NCBI GenBank assembly: GCA_900318995.1
Contig: ONMR01000018.1
Location: 1-60,598, forward strand
Length of the DNA stretch: 60,598 bases
Source: an uncultured Prevotellaceae bacterium
Lineage (GTDB): Bacteria; Bacteroidota; Bacteroidia; Bacteroidales; Bacteroidaceae
Direction of reading: 5' to 3'
Shown here: piece by piece, positions 43,746 to 52,682 of the stretch
How positions within the stretch are numbered: the first letter of the stretch is position 1
Layout: every line of letters begins with the position of its first letter
Notes under the pieces: generated by a model
Told to the model about the DNA's origin: nothing
Database searches by the model: none
Seen by the model: only the letters and a program-made list of their open reading frames with translations
Program-made: the position numbers and the translations under genes

Positions 43746-44431
43746 ATCTTACGGCTTTTTGGTGTGAGTCTGTTTTGCAACATATCCAGGCCAAGGCTTA
43801 ACAGCCATGAAAGGATAAGATATACTGCCGCCACGAGAAGCAGCGGAAAGAATGCATCGAAAGTACGGGAGCGTATCAGGTCACCGGATTTTGTCAGATC
43901 CACAACCGCCACATACCCCAGTATGGAAGTGCTCTTGACAAGAGTCACTATCTGTCCCTTGAATACGGGTATTATACGCACCAGCGCCTGCGGCAGAATG
44001 ACTTTCAGGAATGTAACAGCCGGACTCAGTCCCAATGCATATCCGGCCTCCCACTGGCCCCTGCCCACTCCCTCTATTCCCGTACGAAAAGTCTCACAGA
44101 AATAGGCACTGAAATAGAGCATGAAACTGATTATGGCAACCCACATTCCAGACAACGGGACATCAGTGAGAATCACATAAAACAAAAGCAGGAGCAACAC
44201 CAATATGGGGACGGCACGCATCAGTTCCACATACCGGCGGACCGCCATCTGCATCCAATGACGGCGGTTCATACGCAAGGCGCAGAGCAAACTGCCGATT
44301 GCAGTTGCAAGCAGGATGGACCACAAAGATACCCGGACAGTTACAGCGAGCCCATCCAGCATTATCCTCCAGCGATCCTCTACAAGAAGGTTTGAGTTGA
44401 TGCTCCCGCTTATATTCTCCCAAAAGTCCAT
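43742..44431 (-). CDS. Polar amino-acid ABC transporter permease
   Basis: 229 residues, HisM/GlnP-type membrane subunit with five helices. EAA loop: ETFRTGIEGVGRGQWEAGYALGL, then the PQALVRIIPVFKGQIVTLVKSTS block shared almost word for word with the permease half of the fusion downstream, so the transporter probably uses a heterodimer of two related permeases. First gene of the operon. I see no clear TAnnTTTG box in the 194 bp between it and rpmE2. Confidence 0.9.
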   Translation of the reverse strand: MDFWENISGSINSNLLVEDRWRIMLDGLAVTVRVSLWSILLATAIGSLLCALRMNRRHWMQMAVRRYVELMRAVPILVLLLLLFYVILTDVPLSGMWVAIISFMLYFSAYFCETFRTGIEGVGRGQWEAGYALGLSPAVTFLKVILPQALVRIIPVFKGQIVTLVKSTSILGYVAVVDLTKSGDLIRSRTFDAFFPLLLVAAVYLILSWLLSLGLDMLQNRLTPKSRKI

Positions 44432-44512
44432 TCTACAAATATGCCAAAACCAAATGCCAAATTAATCAATAAAACGCACAGTTGTACAAATTGAGCAAAA
44501 ACAAACAGCAAC

Positions 44513-44545
44513 TTTTGGTTGTTACAACAAATAATAGTACCTTTG
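44513..44545 (+). promoter_or_regulatory. Promoter of the L31 gene
   Basis: TTTTG (44513-44517), a 20-bp spacer and TACCTTTG (44538-44545). The ATG is 80 bp further, leaving a leader of about 70 nt, long for this genome segment, where most starts lie 10-30 bp from the -7 box. Confidence 0.65.
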
Positions 44546-44625
44546 CGCGCTGAAACCCCCATAATAAGATGCCAGCTTATATTCCGGCCGGCCATAAATG
44601 GAGTAATTAAAAACAAAAATAAGTT

Positions 44626-44883
44626 ATGAAAAAAGGTATTCATCCCGAGAACTATCGTCCTGTAGTATTCAAGGACATGTCAAACGGTGATTGTTTCCTG
44701 TCACGCTCTACCTGCGCTACCAAGGAGACAATCGAATTTGAAGGTCAGACCTATCCCCTGATCAAGATTGAAATCTCAAACACCTCTCACCCGTTCTTTA
44801 CCGGTAAGTCAAAGCTGGTCGATACCGCAGGTCGCGTCGACAAGTTCATGAGCCGCTATGCAAAGAGCCGCGGAGGCAAATGA
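44626..44883 (+). CDS. rpmE2: Ribosomal protein L31, type B
   Basis: 85 residues. Start [18 protein letters not shown], middle [19 protein letters not shown], end [18 protein letters not shown]. The zinc-binding CxxC of type A L31 is missing (a single cysteine stands at each candidate site), which defines the zinc-free type B. It is part of the 50S subunit. Own promoter and terminator. Confidence 0.97.
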   Translation: MKKGIHPENYRPVVFKDMSNGDCFLSRSTCATKETIEFEGQTYPLIKIEISNTSHPFFTGKSKLVDTAGRVDKFMSRYAKSRGGK

Positions 44884-44903
44884 TTCTCAGAAATAAAAAA
44901 AAG

Positions 44904-44929
44904 CAAGCCGGTGCAAATGCATCGGCTTG
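44904..44929. terminator. Terminator after L31, shared with the DUF3256 gene
   Basis: CAAGCCGGTGCA and TGCATCGGCTTG form a 12-bp stem with one G-T pair, flanked by an A-tract before (44895-44902) and TTTTTTATTT after. It can serve both convergent genes. Confidence 0.85.
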
Positions 44930-44933
44930 TTTT

Positions 44934-45563
44934 TTATTTACGTTTGAAACGCTTCCCGTTCCAGATGTAGCGTAAGGGGTCCTGTTTAAGCCATGAGCGG
45001 TATCGCTCAGCATCCTCACCGATATAATCCAATGATGTGTAACAGAACTCAAGCGCGCCGTCAACCGGGGTTACGGACTGCAACCTGAGAATAGACCTTT
45101 TCTTGAAATAAGCCAGTGAATCAGCCTTCAGAGCCTCATTGGTCAGGTAGTCGTCAAACTTAGGCAGTTCTATCAGATTCCCTACCGGAACAGGATCCCA
45201 GTCCTCAGTATAGAACGAAAGACGTGAATCATTGTATCTGGCTGTTACCGTACGTATAATGCAGATCAGGCTCCCGCCTCTCTTTTTGGGGAACAGAACC
45301 ATCTCAAAGCGGCCCGCACCCGATGTGCGCACAACCAACCTGTTTTCCTCAAACAGTATCATTTCACTCTCTCCGTCCAGTTTATTCCTTACTCTTGCTC
45401 TCATGCCGCTCTCCAAATAATCGATGAAATCCATTCTCTCACTACGCGTAAGCGTAGGCAGCAGGGAGTCCGGCATCTCTATAAACAGAGTCTTGAGGTC
45501 GGCAGCCGATGATAACGACCAGCCCAATAACAGAAGTGACAGTGCAAATATGTTTCTTTTCAT
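44934..45563 (-). CDS. DUF3256 family secreted protein
   Basis: 209 residues with a signal peptide (MKRNIFALSLLLLGW..., ending SSAA). The mature start LKTLFIEMPDSLLPTLTRSERMDFIDYLESGM is the family's signature, followed by a beta-rich region (SEMILFEENRLVVRTSG) and a basic end (WNGKRFKRK). It is a Bacteroidetes family of unknown role, often next to truA, as here; one base separates the two genes. Confidence 0.85.
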   Translation of the reverse strand: MKRNIFALSLLLLGWSLSSAADLKTLFIEMPDSLLPTLTRSERMDFIDYLESGMRARVRNKLDGESEMILFEENRLVVRTSGAGRFEMVLFPKKRGGSLICIIRTVTARYNDSRLSFYTEDWDPVPVGNLIELPKFDDYLTNEALKADSLAYFKKRSILRLQSVTPVDGALEFCYTSLDYIGEDAERYRSWLKQDPLRYIWNGKRFKRK

Positions 45564-45564
45564 A

Positions 45565-46320
45565 TCATTTTTGAATCAAAAACAGATTATCAGGATATAT
45601 TATCTTATGCAGGAACAAGCCCTGTGCAGGCGCCGAATCTCCGGCGGAGCAACGGTTCTTACTAAGTATGACATCACTAAACCCTCCAGTATCCATGCGA
45701 CCGCGACCGACTTCCATCAGAGTACCTACTATGGCACGTACCATATTCCTCAAAAATCGGTCGGCGGTAACGGTAAAGACCCACCGGTTGTCATCCAAAG
45801 GACTCCATACAGCCTCAGTAACATGACAGTCATTGGTTCTGGTATCAGTATGCAACTTGCTGAAACTGGTAAAGTCGACCGTTGAAAGCAACAGTTCGGC
45901 GGCCTTGTTCATAGCGTCGAAATCAGGTTCATTGACCAGATACCATGAATAGTTCCGGTTAAAAGCGCTCTTGGCCAGACTAACATAATACTTGTAGGTT
46001 CTGGATACGGCGTCAAAACGCGCATGAGCATTCGGCGCAACAGGTACAATACGGTGTACCGCTATATCAGGAGGCAATATTCCGTTCAGTTTGTTTTTCA
46101 TCCAGGCGCATTCCTGAGGCTCATCCAGGTCAAAATGCGCAACCATCTCCGAAGCATGCACACCGGCGTCGGTACGTCCGGCTCCCGTCACGCTGACGTT
46201 ATGGCGCAGGAACAGAGCCAGAGACTCCTCCAGAGTATGCTGAACGGACGGTGAATGCGGCTGTATCTGCCATCCGCTGTATGCGCTACCATCAAATTCC
46301 AGATATATAAAGTATCTCAT
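45565..46320 (-). CDS. truA: tRNA pseudouridine(38-40) synthase TruA
   Basis: 251 residues. Start RYFIYLEFDGSAYSGWQIQP, catalytic aspartate in VTGAGRTDAGVHASEMVAHFD, and SRTYKYYVSL, then FLRNMVRAIVGTLMEVGRGR. It modifies the anticodon arm of many tRNAs. It overlaps the stop of rsmE by 4 bp (ATGA). Confidence 0.95.
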   Translation of the reverse strand: MRYFIYLEFDGSAYSGWQIQPHSPSVQHTLEESLALFLRHNVSVTGAGRTDAGVHASEMVAHFDLDEPQECAWMKNKLNGILPPDIAVHRIVPVAPNAHARFDAVSRTYKYYVSLAKSAFNRNYSWYLVNEPDFDAMNKAAELLLSTVDFTSFSKLHTDTRTNDCHVTEAVWSPLDDNRWVFTVTADRFLRNMVRAIVGTLMEVGRGRMDTGGFSDVILSKNRCSAGDSAPAQGLFLHKIIYPDNLFLIQK

Positions 46321-47024
46321 TCCCTGCTCTGTCCTGCCAGATTCATAATATGTACGGCCACAAGCGCTGCAGTCTCAGTACGCAGGCGCGACGGCCCCAG
46401 CGATATAGGTTTGAAACCTGCCTTAAGTGCCATATCAATCTCCTCGGGACTGAAATCGCCCTCCGGTCCGATAAGCACGAGTGAGTTGTGTCCCGAAACC
46501 ACGGCATCCTGAAGAAGGAGTTTGCTACCCGTCTCACAGTGAGCGATAAACCTGTCGCCGTCAAAGCCGTGTTCAATGAAACTGCGCAATGAAGTCATAC
46601 CGTTCAACACAGGCAAAGTAGCCTTCTGCGACTGCTTCATGGCCGAAACCGCAATCTTTTCAATACGCTCCATTTTTATGACGTCACGCTCTGAATGGTC
46701 TGTTTTCAGGAAAGTAATCTCATCCACACCTATCTCCACAGCCTTTTCCACGAACCATTCGTTACGGTCCATCAGTTTGGTGGGAGCAACTGCAATATGC
46801 AGATGCCCGCTCCAAAGCGGAGCCTGCTTCTCAATATTCTCCACATGCACCATGCAGCGTTTGCCCGATACAGCACTTATGACCGCATCATAAAAAAAAC
46901 CCTTTCCATCGGTAAGACGTATACGGTCTCCCTCTTTCATGCGGAGCACGCGGACGCAGTGTCCGGCCTCATCCTCAGGGAGCTGCATATCATCCTGTAT
47001 ATCGGGAGTATAAAATAGCCACAT
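46317..47024 (-). CDS. rsmE: 16S rRNA (uracil1498-N3)-methyltransferase
   Basis: 235 residues. An N-terminal PUA-like part (HCVRVLRMKEGDRIRLTDGKG) is followed by a SPOUT methyltransferase with ATDRNEW-type LMDRNEWFVEKAVEIGVDEI, the SAM-binding knot LVLIGPEGDFSPEEI, and ISLGPSRLRTETAALVAV. It methylates U1498 of 16S rRNA. It begins 6 bp after the nuclease gene. Confidence 0.95.
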   Translation of the reverse strand: MWLFYTPDIQDDMQLPEDEAGHCVRVLRMKEGDRIRLTDGKGFFYDAVISAVSGKRCMVHVENIEKQAPLWSGHLHIAVAPTKLMDRNEWFVEKAVEIGVDEITFLKTDHSERDVIKMERIEKIAVSAMKQSQKATLPVLNGMTSLRSFIEHGFDGDRFIAHCETGSKLLLQDAVVSGHNSLVLIGPEGDFSPEEIDMALKAGFKPISLGPSRLRTETAALVAVHIMNLAGQSRE

Positions 47025-47030
47025 ATGCCG

Positions 47031-47624
47031 TCAGATTAAGTCCATATCAGATTCATCAGCCTGTCCTCGGCTGTTTATCTCATCACGCAGTCGTGCGGCG
47101 AACTCGTAATTCTCGGTAGCGATAGCCTGCTCCATCGCCTCTTTAAGAACCTTGGTGCTGGCAGTGGTGATAGGCAATGAATATGCTCCGTCAGACTGAA
47201 GACGTACACAGTTGCGCTCCAAAAGATCCTCCTCAATATATATAGGTATATTACTGCGCACCGCAAGTGCCAGGGCATCCGATGTACGGCAGGTAATGAA
47301 TGATGTGTTGCCGTCACGCTCAATGAACAGATGGGAGTAGAAAATGCCTCCGCTTATCCTGTATATATCCACCTCCGTCAGATTACCGTCAAACTGCTTA
47401 AGGGTATTCAGATATAGGTCATAGATACCCGGATGAGGGATACGGTGACGGAACAGGCTCACTATGATGGCCTGAGCCTCCAGCGGCCCTACCAGGACAG
47501 GAAGGCAACGCAACCCCTCGTCGGCCCCATCCTTCTCCTTGAGCAGCGCTATGAGAGCCAGATCCGAAGGCTTGCGGTTCAGGATCTCACCCACTACCAG
47601 TTCTATCTTCCTCTTCTCATCCAT
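47031..47624 (-). CDS. Bifunctional nuclease family protein (DUF151) with UVR motif
   Basis: 197 residues. The DNase-RNase (BFN) domain shows LPVLVGPLEAQAIIVSLF, HPGIYDLYLNTLKQFDGNL and SDALALAVRSNIPIYIEEDLL. A C-terminal UVR helix hairpin (QAIATENYEFAARLRDEIN) is a typical addition in Bacteroidetes. It probably degrades nucleic acid; biological role not established. First gene of the operon with rsmE, truA and the DUF3256 gene. Confidence 0.9.
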   Translation of the reverse strand: MDEKRKIELVVGEILNRKPSDLALIALLKEKDGADEGLRCLPVLVGPLEAQAIIVSLFRHRIPHPGIYDLYLNTLKQFDGNLTEVDIYRISGGIFYSHLFIERDGNTSFITCRTSDALALAVRSNIPIYIEEDLLERNCVRLQSDGAYSLPITTASTKVLKEAMEQAIATENYEFAARLRDEINSRGQADESDMDLI

Positions 47625-47631
47625 ATGCTCA

Positions 47632-47661
47632 CAAAAGTAAGAAAAAAGGGTTATTCTCCAA
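47632..47661 (-). promoter_or_regulatory. Promoter of the nuclease-rsmE-truA-DUF3256 operon
   Basis: Minus-strand TACTTTTG (47632-47639), a 19-bp spacer and TTG (47659-47661), 8 bp before the ATG at 47624. Confidence 0.65.
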
Positions 47662-47666
47662 AAGCA

Positions 47667-47699
47667 GAAAACGAGTTGTCATCCCGACAACTCGTTTTC
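47667..47699 (-). terminator. Terminator of the RlmI-like gene
   Basis: A perfect 14-bp stem, GAAAACGAGTTGTC (47667-47680) with its complement (47686-47699), and a 5-base loop. It lies 105 bp after the methyltransferase stop. The T-rich tail on that strand is short (TTTTC then TGCTTTT). Confidence 0.7.
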
Positions 47700-47803
47700 A
47701 AATTAAATCTAATACCATGAAAAACACATAGCAAAGATATGTCTTTAATTAATATACAAGTCTTATTCAGTATAAAAATTTTGTCATTTAACATTATTTC
47801 ACA

Positions 47804-48985
47804 CTATTCGACCGACAGGACAAGTCCCTTCAGGTACTCCCCTTCCGGGTGGAATATGTTGACCGGATGGTCTGCAGGCTGATGCAACTGATACAGGATC
47901 TTTACACTACGTCCCGCTTGGGCGGCAGCAGTGAATACAGCCATACGGAACTGATCCTTTGTTACTACCTGCGAGCAGGAGAATGTAAACAGCAGTCCTC
48001 CGGGCAGAATCTTCTCAATCGCCTTCTGGTTCAGGCGACGATATCCTATGAGAGCGTGTTTGAGAGCATCCTTGTGTTTGGCAAAAGCAGGAGGATCCAG
48101 TATAATCAGGTCATAAATGGAATCCATACGGTCCAGAAATTTGAATGCATCCTCGGCAAAAGCCTCATGACGATTATCGCCAGGAAAGTTATTTCTCACT
48201 CCGCCCGATGTCAGGTCTATGGCACGCGCAGAACTGTCAACCGAGTGGACCAGTTTGGCTCCACCACGGAGGGCGGCAAGCGAGAATCCGCCTGTGTAGC
48301 AGAACATATTGAGAACCGTACGATCCTTTGAGTATCTCTCAAGCAATGCCCTGTTTTCACGCTGGTCGATGAACAGGCCGGTCTTTTGTCCTCCGATCCA
48401 GTCAACCGGCATCTTCATGCCGTATTCCAGCGGAGTATCATCGGATGGTCCTCCCCAAATATAACCGTTCCCGCGGTCCAAATCGGCCTTGAACGGGAGT
48501 GTGGTCTCCGATTTGTAATAGATACCGCTTATGGAATCGCCCATGACCTCACGCAAGGCATCGGCAATTACCTCCCGGTCACAATGCATGCCGACGGAAT
48601 GCGCCTGAATCACAGCTGTACGACCGTAGATATCAATGACCAGACCGGGCAGATTATCACCTTCGCCATGCACCAGGCGATATATGTTGTGGTCGGTGCG
48701 TCCTGTCAGATTCAGGGAACGGCGCAATTCAAAAGCGACACTAAGCCTTTTGAGCCAAAAAGCACGGTCAACCGGCTCTTTTTCAAACGACAGCACCCGT
48801 ACCGCTATGCTGCCCACCTGTATATGGCCTACAGCAATCCAATCGCCCTCACGGGTATAGACATCCACCACGTCACCCTCTTGGGGCGAACCTTCTATTT
48901 GGGCTATCGCACCTGAGAATATCCAGGGGTGAAAACGCCTCAAAGACTCCTCCTTACCCTTTTTCAGTATTACTCTCTTCTGCAT
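47804..48985 (-). CDS. RlmI-like class I rRNA (cytosine-C5) methyltransferase
   Basis: 393 residues. An N-terminal PUA domain (KEESLRRFHPWIFSGAI, GDVVDVYTREGDWIAVGH) precedes an RNA-binding segment (YRLVHGEGDNLPGLVIDIYG) and the methyltransferase domain: FIDQRENRALLERY, VLNMFCYTGGFSLAALRGGA for SAM, IILDPPAFAKHKDAL as the DPPxF motif, and FTFSCSQVV with the catalytic cysteine. It most likely methylates 23S rRNA. It overlaps the exonuclease gene by 32 bp. Confidence 0.92.
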   Translation of the reverse strand: MQKRVILKKGKEESLRRFHPWIFSGAIAQIEGSPQEGDVVDVYTREGDWIAVGHIQVGSIAVRVLSFEKEPVDRAFWLKRLSVAFELRRSLNLTGRTDHNIYRLVHGEGDNLPGLVIDIYGRTAVIQAHSVGMHCDREVIADALREVMGDSISGIYYKSETTLPFKADLDRGNGYIWGGPSDDTPLEYGMKMPVDWIGGQKTGLFIDQRENRALLERYSKDRTVLNMFCYTGGFSLAALRGGAKLVHSVDSSARAIDLTSGGVRNNFPGDNRHEAFAEDAFKFLDRMDSIYDLIILDPPAFAKHKDALKHALIGYRRLNQKAIEKILPGGLLFTFSCSQVVTKDQFRMAVFTAAAQAGRSVKILYQLHQPADHPVNIFHPEGEYLKGLVLSVE

Positions 48986-49595
48986 GTTTACTGATAATTC
49001 TGTATTCTCCCGACTGTTTGAGTTCCAAAAGATAACGGTATATCCTGAGGCAAGCCCAAGCGTCTACGGCAGCATACTGTCTCTGCCCCTCCGTAAGGCT
49101 CTCTATCTCCCAGTTGCTGAGTTGCTGATTCTTGGAAATCCTTTCACCGAACAGAAGGCCATACATTTTCTGGAGTCCCTTCTCTTCAATACCCATGCCG
49201 CCGCACATATCCTGCAATTCCACAAATCCTGCCGGAGAGAATTTCCGACGGCTGGCAAGTGATGCAAAATCATCCTTCACCGACACTCCCACCTTTATTA
49301 TATCGGGAGTTGCCAGAAAATCTGCAATACAATCAGGAATACCTATTTTATTTAGACGGAACAGATAAGCCATATCATCTGTGGAGAGTTGAAGCAGGGC
49401 AATCTTATGCCCCTGTCCCCTGGCGAATGAAGGCCTTGTCTCCGTATCAAACCCCACCACTTTTTCATTGCGGAGAATCCGGATGGCTTTCTGCGCCTTA
49501 TCCTCAGTATCAATCTCCTCAATAATACCGTTAAACACCACTTTGGGTTTGTCTGCCAGTTCGGCTTTCTCTATTCTGTCAGGTAGTTCAATCAT
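48954..49595 (-). CDS. RNase D-like 3'-5' exonuclease
   Basis: 213 residues from ATG 49595 (MIELPDRIEKAELADKP). The longer frame overlaps the DUF5063 gene out of frame and is discarded. DEDD exonuclease: VVGFDTETRPSF (first two acidic residues), KVGVSVKDDFASL, and YAAVDAWACLRIY (last motif, DEDDy type). No HRDC domain, so shorter than RNase D. Start overlaps the DUF5063 stop by 8 bp; its 3' end runs into the methyltransferase gene. Confidence 0.9.
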   Translation of the reverse strand: MIELPDRIEKAELADKPKVVFNGIIEEIDTEDKAQKAIRILRNEKVVGFDTETRPSFARGQGHKIALLQLSTDDMAYLFRLNKIGIPDCIADFLATPDIIKVGVSVKDDFASLASRRKFSPAGFVELQDMCGGMGIEEKGLQKMYGLLFGERISKNQQLSNWEIESLTEGQRQYAAVDAWACLRIYRYLLELKQSGEYRIISKHAEESNTEKG

Positions 49596-50127
49596 AAACA
49601 GAGGATTCGTCTTCGTTGAAGTCAGAATTGTATCTGACGTTGTGAACAGCGCGCAGCGTATTTGTAAGAGTCTGCCCCCAATACGTCCTGAATCCCTCCG
49701 AACATACTGCAACCGCCTCTTCCATAACCTCGTCCAGACCGCTGCGATATGAGTGGACAAAGTTCTTGAGCGCCTGGTAGATATCAGCCAGATCCTCCGA
49801 AATGCATCGGCGGACCGGTGTGTCACTGTACTTCATATCTTCCACAAACACTTCAAGATAATCATCGTTTTCACCGAACTTTTGCTGGAGTGACATGCGG
49901 ATTGCATCATACTCCGGTTCAGTAACAATTTCCTCAAGATAAAGGCGTTCCGGCTCTGTATCTGTCAGCATGGAAGCTTTCAGATAGACAAGCGGAAGCA
50001 GCTTGGATATGACATCAGCCACTCTAGTAGGCTCTTTATCATAAATCTGCTCAAGAAAGGCGCAGTACTCAGCTGCAACCGTAACAAACTCAACTGTATT
50101 CCTGTCAAATGCCGACGTCTTAGCCAT
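49588..50127 (-). CDS. DUF5063 family protein
   Basis: 179 residues from ATG 50127 (MAKTSAFDRNTVEFVTVAAEYC). No signal peptide. An all-helical, acidic protein (LLPLVYLKASMLTDTEPE, QQKFGENDDYLEVFVEDM, VRRCISEDLADIYQALKNFV). A small cytoplasmic Bacteroidetes family of unknown function, typically next to the RNase D-like gene, as here. Confidence 0.85.
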   Translation of the reverse strand: MAKTSAFDRNTVEFVTVAAEYCAFLEQIYDKEPTRVADVISKLLPLVYLKASMLTDTEPERLYLEEIVTEPEYDAIRMSLQQKFGENDDYLEVFVEDMKYSDTPVRRCISEDLADIYQALKNFVHSYRSGLDEVMEEAVAVCSEGFRTYWGQTLTNTLRAVHNVRYNSDFNEDESSVYD

Positions 50128-50145
50128 ATGGTTCAATTGCGTTTG

Positions 50146-50153
50146 CAAAAGTA
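50146..50153 (-). promoter_or_regulatory. -7 box of the DUF5063-exonuclease-RlmI operon
   Basis: Minus-strand TACTTTTG 19 bp before the ATG at 50127. No clear -33 box. Confidence 0.45.
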
Positions 50154-50211
50154 CTCACAAATCACCGATAAGACCACCCTATTTTGATTTTTTATTATCA
50201 TAAATAGTTTC

Positions 50212-50219
50212 TATCTTTG
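50212..50219 (+). promoter_or_regulatory. -7 box of ftsK
   Basis: TATCTTTG 35 bp before the ftsK ATG. TTTTG at 50182 is 25 bp upstream, longer than usual. Confidence 0.5.
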
Positions 50220-50253
50220 CACTTTAGCACAAAACAAGGCTATAACATGCACT

Positions 50254-52680
50254 ATGGGCTTGAAAAATAAGGATAAGAAAACACGCACCGGGACTCAGCA
50301 CCCTGAATGGAAATTCAGTATTTCAAACATATCCGACACTCTGCGCAATGAAACGTTCCTGTTTACATGCGGAGCAGTACTGACCATTGCAGCCATCTTC
50401 ATGCTGGTGGCATACATATCATTCCTGTTCAATGGAGGAACAGACCAAAGCGCCATCCTGAACGGGTCCCCAGAAATTGAGAACAGCACGGGCATCCTGG
50501 GTGCCAAGGCTTCCGAATTCATCGTCAACGGGTGGTTCGGTTTCTCTTCGGTTCTGCTTCCGGTATTCCTGATCATATGCGGTCTAAATATGATGCGCAT
50601 AACACATTTCAGGCTTTTCCGTTGGTTTGTAAGCTGTACGTTCCTGATGGTTTGGATATCGGTATTCCTTCAGATGGTACTGTCTCCCATCATGAAGAAC
50701 TCTTTCATTATACCCGGAGGTTGTCACGGCAGGAACGTCACTGAGGCAATGCGCAGTTACATTGGCATACCCGGGCTTCTGCTTCTGCTAATTCTGACCA
50801 TGTTGCTCTACTGCATCTACTTGACCAGACGTACCATCGAAGTGATACGTAACAGTGCCGGACACCTTAAAAGCGGTATAGGCAAACGTCATAACAGGGA
50901 GGAGCATACGGTTGAAACACCTGACCAAGAGACCGATGACGACGATATATACGCCACGACTAAGGACTCCGGAACTCCTGTTTTTGAAGAGCCGGACGAC
51001 GTTCCGCCTCTCAAACCGGTCAATGACACGGTTCCGGACACAGATAAAACCGCCCAATCATCAACTGACAAGGAGGAGCCCGACACCGGCGTAAGTGACA
51101 TCAAGATGACAGTCACTGCAGCCCAGGAGGATGAAAAAGCCGAAGGCAAGATCCAAGAGCCGTATGACCCGCGTCTGGACCTCTCCCATTACAGGTTCCC
51201 CACACTGGATCTGCTCAAGCACTACGATAATGACGCGCCTGCCATTGACGACAAGGAACAGGAGGCCAACAAGCACCGAATAATCAAGGTTCTACAGGAT
51301 TTCGGGATAGAAATCGAGACCATAAACGCCACCGTGGGTCCAACCATCACATTGTATGAAATTACCCCTGCCGCCGGTGTACGCATATCCAAGATCCGCA
51401 ATCTTGAGGCCGATATAGCATTGAGCCTGGCTGCCCTCGGCATACGTATCATTGCGCCTATTCCCGGCAAGGGTACTATAGGTATTGAGGTACCGAATGC
51501 CAAGCCAGTAATGGTGTCGATGGAGTCCATACTCAACAGCAGGAAATTTGCCGAGAGCAAAATGGAACTGCCGGTGGCCCTGGGCCGCACCATCACCAAT
51601 GAGGTGTTCATGTTTGACCTTGCCAAAATGCCCCACCTGCTGGTAGCCGGCGCCACCGGTCAGGGTAAGTCTGTAGGTCTTAACTGTGTCATCACCTCCC
51701 TGCTCTACAAGAAACATCCGGCAGAGCTCAAACTGGTCATGGTTGACCCCAAGATGGTTGAGTTCAGCATCTATTCACCCATCATCAAGCATTTCCTTGC
51801 CAAAATGCCTGATGTTGATGACGCCGATGCCATCATAACCGATACCACAAAGGTCATTCACACCCTCAAGTCACTCTGCATTGAGATGGATAACCGGTAT
51901 GAATTGCTCAAGGATGCAAATGTACGTTCGGTAATTGAATACAACAACCTCTTCAAGGACCGTAAGCTGAATCCCGAGAAGGGACACCGATATCTGCCGT
52001 ACATCGTAGTCGTGATAGATGAGTTCGGTGACCTTATCATGACCGCCGGCAAGGATATAGAGATGCCTATCGCACGAATCGCCCAGAAGGCCCGCGCCGT
52101 AGGTATGCATATGATAATTGCCACCCAGCGTCCTACTACAAATATCATAACCGGAACAATCAAGGCCAACTTCCCTGCCCGTATGGCATTCCGTGTGAGT
52201 TCAATGATAGACTCACGCACCATTCTGGACCGTCCGGGCGCCAACCAGCTTATCGGCCGCGGAGACCTGCTGTTCCTTTCCGGAAGCGACCCGGTACGAG
52301 TGCAATGTGCTTTTGTAGATACGCCCGAAGTTAATGCCATCTGTCATTATATCAGTCGTCAGCAGGGTTATACCGAGGCTTATCCGCTACCCGAGTATGT
52401 TGACGAGAATGAAAGCGGTCCTGTGGAAGGCGGCGTTGAAATGGGCAAATTTGATCCCATGTTCGCCGATGCTGCACGTCTTATCGTTGCCAGCCAATCC
52501 GGCTCCACATCTCTCATACAGCGAAAGTTTGCCATAGGCTATAACCGCGCCGGCCGTCTTATGGACCAGTTGGAGGCCACCGGAATAGTAGGCAAGGCCG
52601 ACGGAAGCAAACCGCGCCCTGTCCTGGTTATGGATGACACTCAGCTGGACCGCATACTTGAAACTTATAATCTGCTTTGA
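50254..52680 (+). CDS. ftsK: DNA translocase FtsK/SpoIIIE
   Basis: 808 residues. Four N-terminal membrane helices (about 37-58, 97-112, 127-145, 172-190) and an acidic linker (about 205-310) precede the RecA-like motor. Walker A is GATGQGKS (466-473); further motifs are LKLVMVDPKMVEFSIY, VVVIDEFGDLIM (Walker B) and IIATQRPTTNIITG. The C-terminal gamma winged helix (SLIQRKFAIGYNRAGRLMDQL) reads KOPS-type polarity sequences. It pumps chromosomal DNA at the septum. It leads a run of six plus-strand genes; the LolA-like ATG is 2 bp after its stop. Confidence 0.97.
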   Translation: MGLKNKDKKTRTGTQHPEWKFSISNISDTLRNETFLFTCGAVLTIAAIFMLVAYISFLFNGGTDQSAILNGSPEIENSTGILGAKASEFIVNGWFGFSSVLLPVFLIICGLNMMRITHFRLFRWFVSCTFLMVWISVFLQMVLSPIMKNSFIIPGGCHGRNVTEAMRSYIGIPGLLLLLILTMLLYCIYLTRRTIEVIRNSAGHLKSGIGKRHNREEHTVETPDQETDDDDIYATTKDSGTPVFEEPDDVPPLKPVNDTVPDTDKTAQSSTDKEEPDTGVSDIKMTVTAAQEDEKAEGKIQEPYDPRLDLSHYRFPTLDLLKHYDNDAPAIDDKEQEANKHRIIKVLQDFGIEIETINATVGPTITLYEITPAAGVRISKIRNLEADIALSLAALGIRIIAPIPGKGTIGIEVPNAKPVMVSMESILNSRKFAESKMELPVALGRTITNEVFMFDLAKMPHLLVAGATGQGKSVGLNCVITSLLYKKHPAELKLVMVDPKMVEFSIYSPIIKHFLAKMPDVDDADAIITDTTKVIHTLKSLCIEMDNRYELLKDANVRSVIEYNNLFKDRKLNPEKGHRYLPYIVVVIDEFGDLIMTAGKDIEMPIARIAQKARAVGMHMIIATQRPTTNIITGTIKANFPARMAFRVSSMIDSRTILDRPGANQLIGRGDLLFLSGSDPVRVQCAFVDTPEVNAICHYISRQQGYTEAYPLPEYVDENESGPVEGGVEMGKFDPMFADAARLIVASQSGSTSLIQRKFAIGYNRAGRLMDQLEATGIVGKADGSKPRPVLVMDDTQLDRILETYNLL

Positions 52681-52682
52681 CA

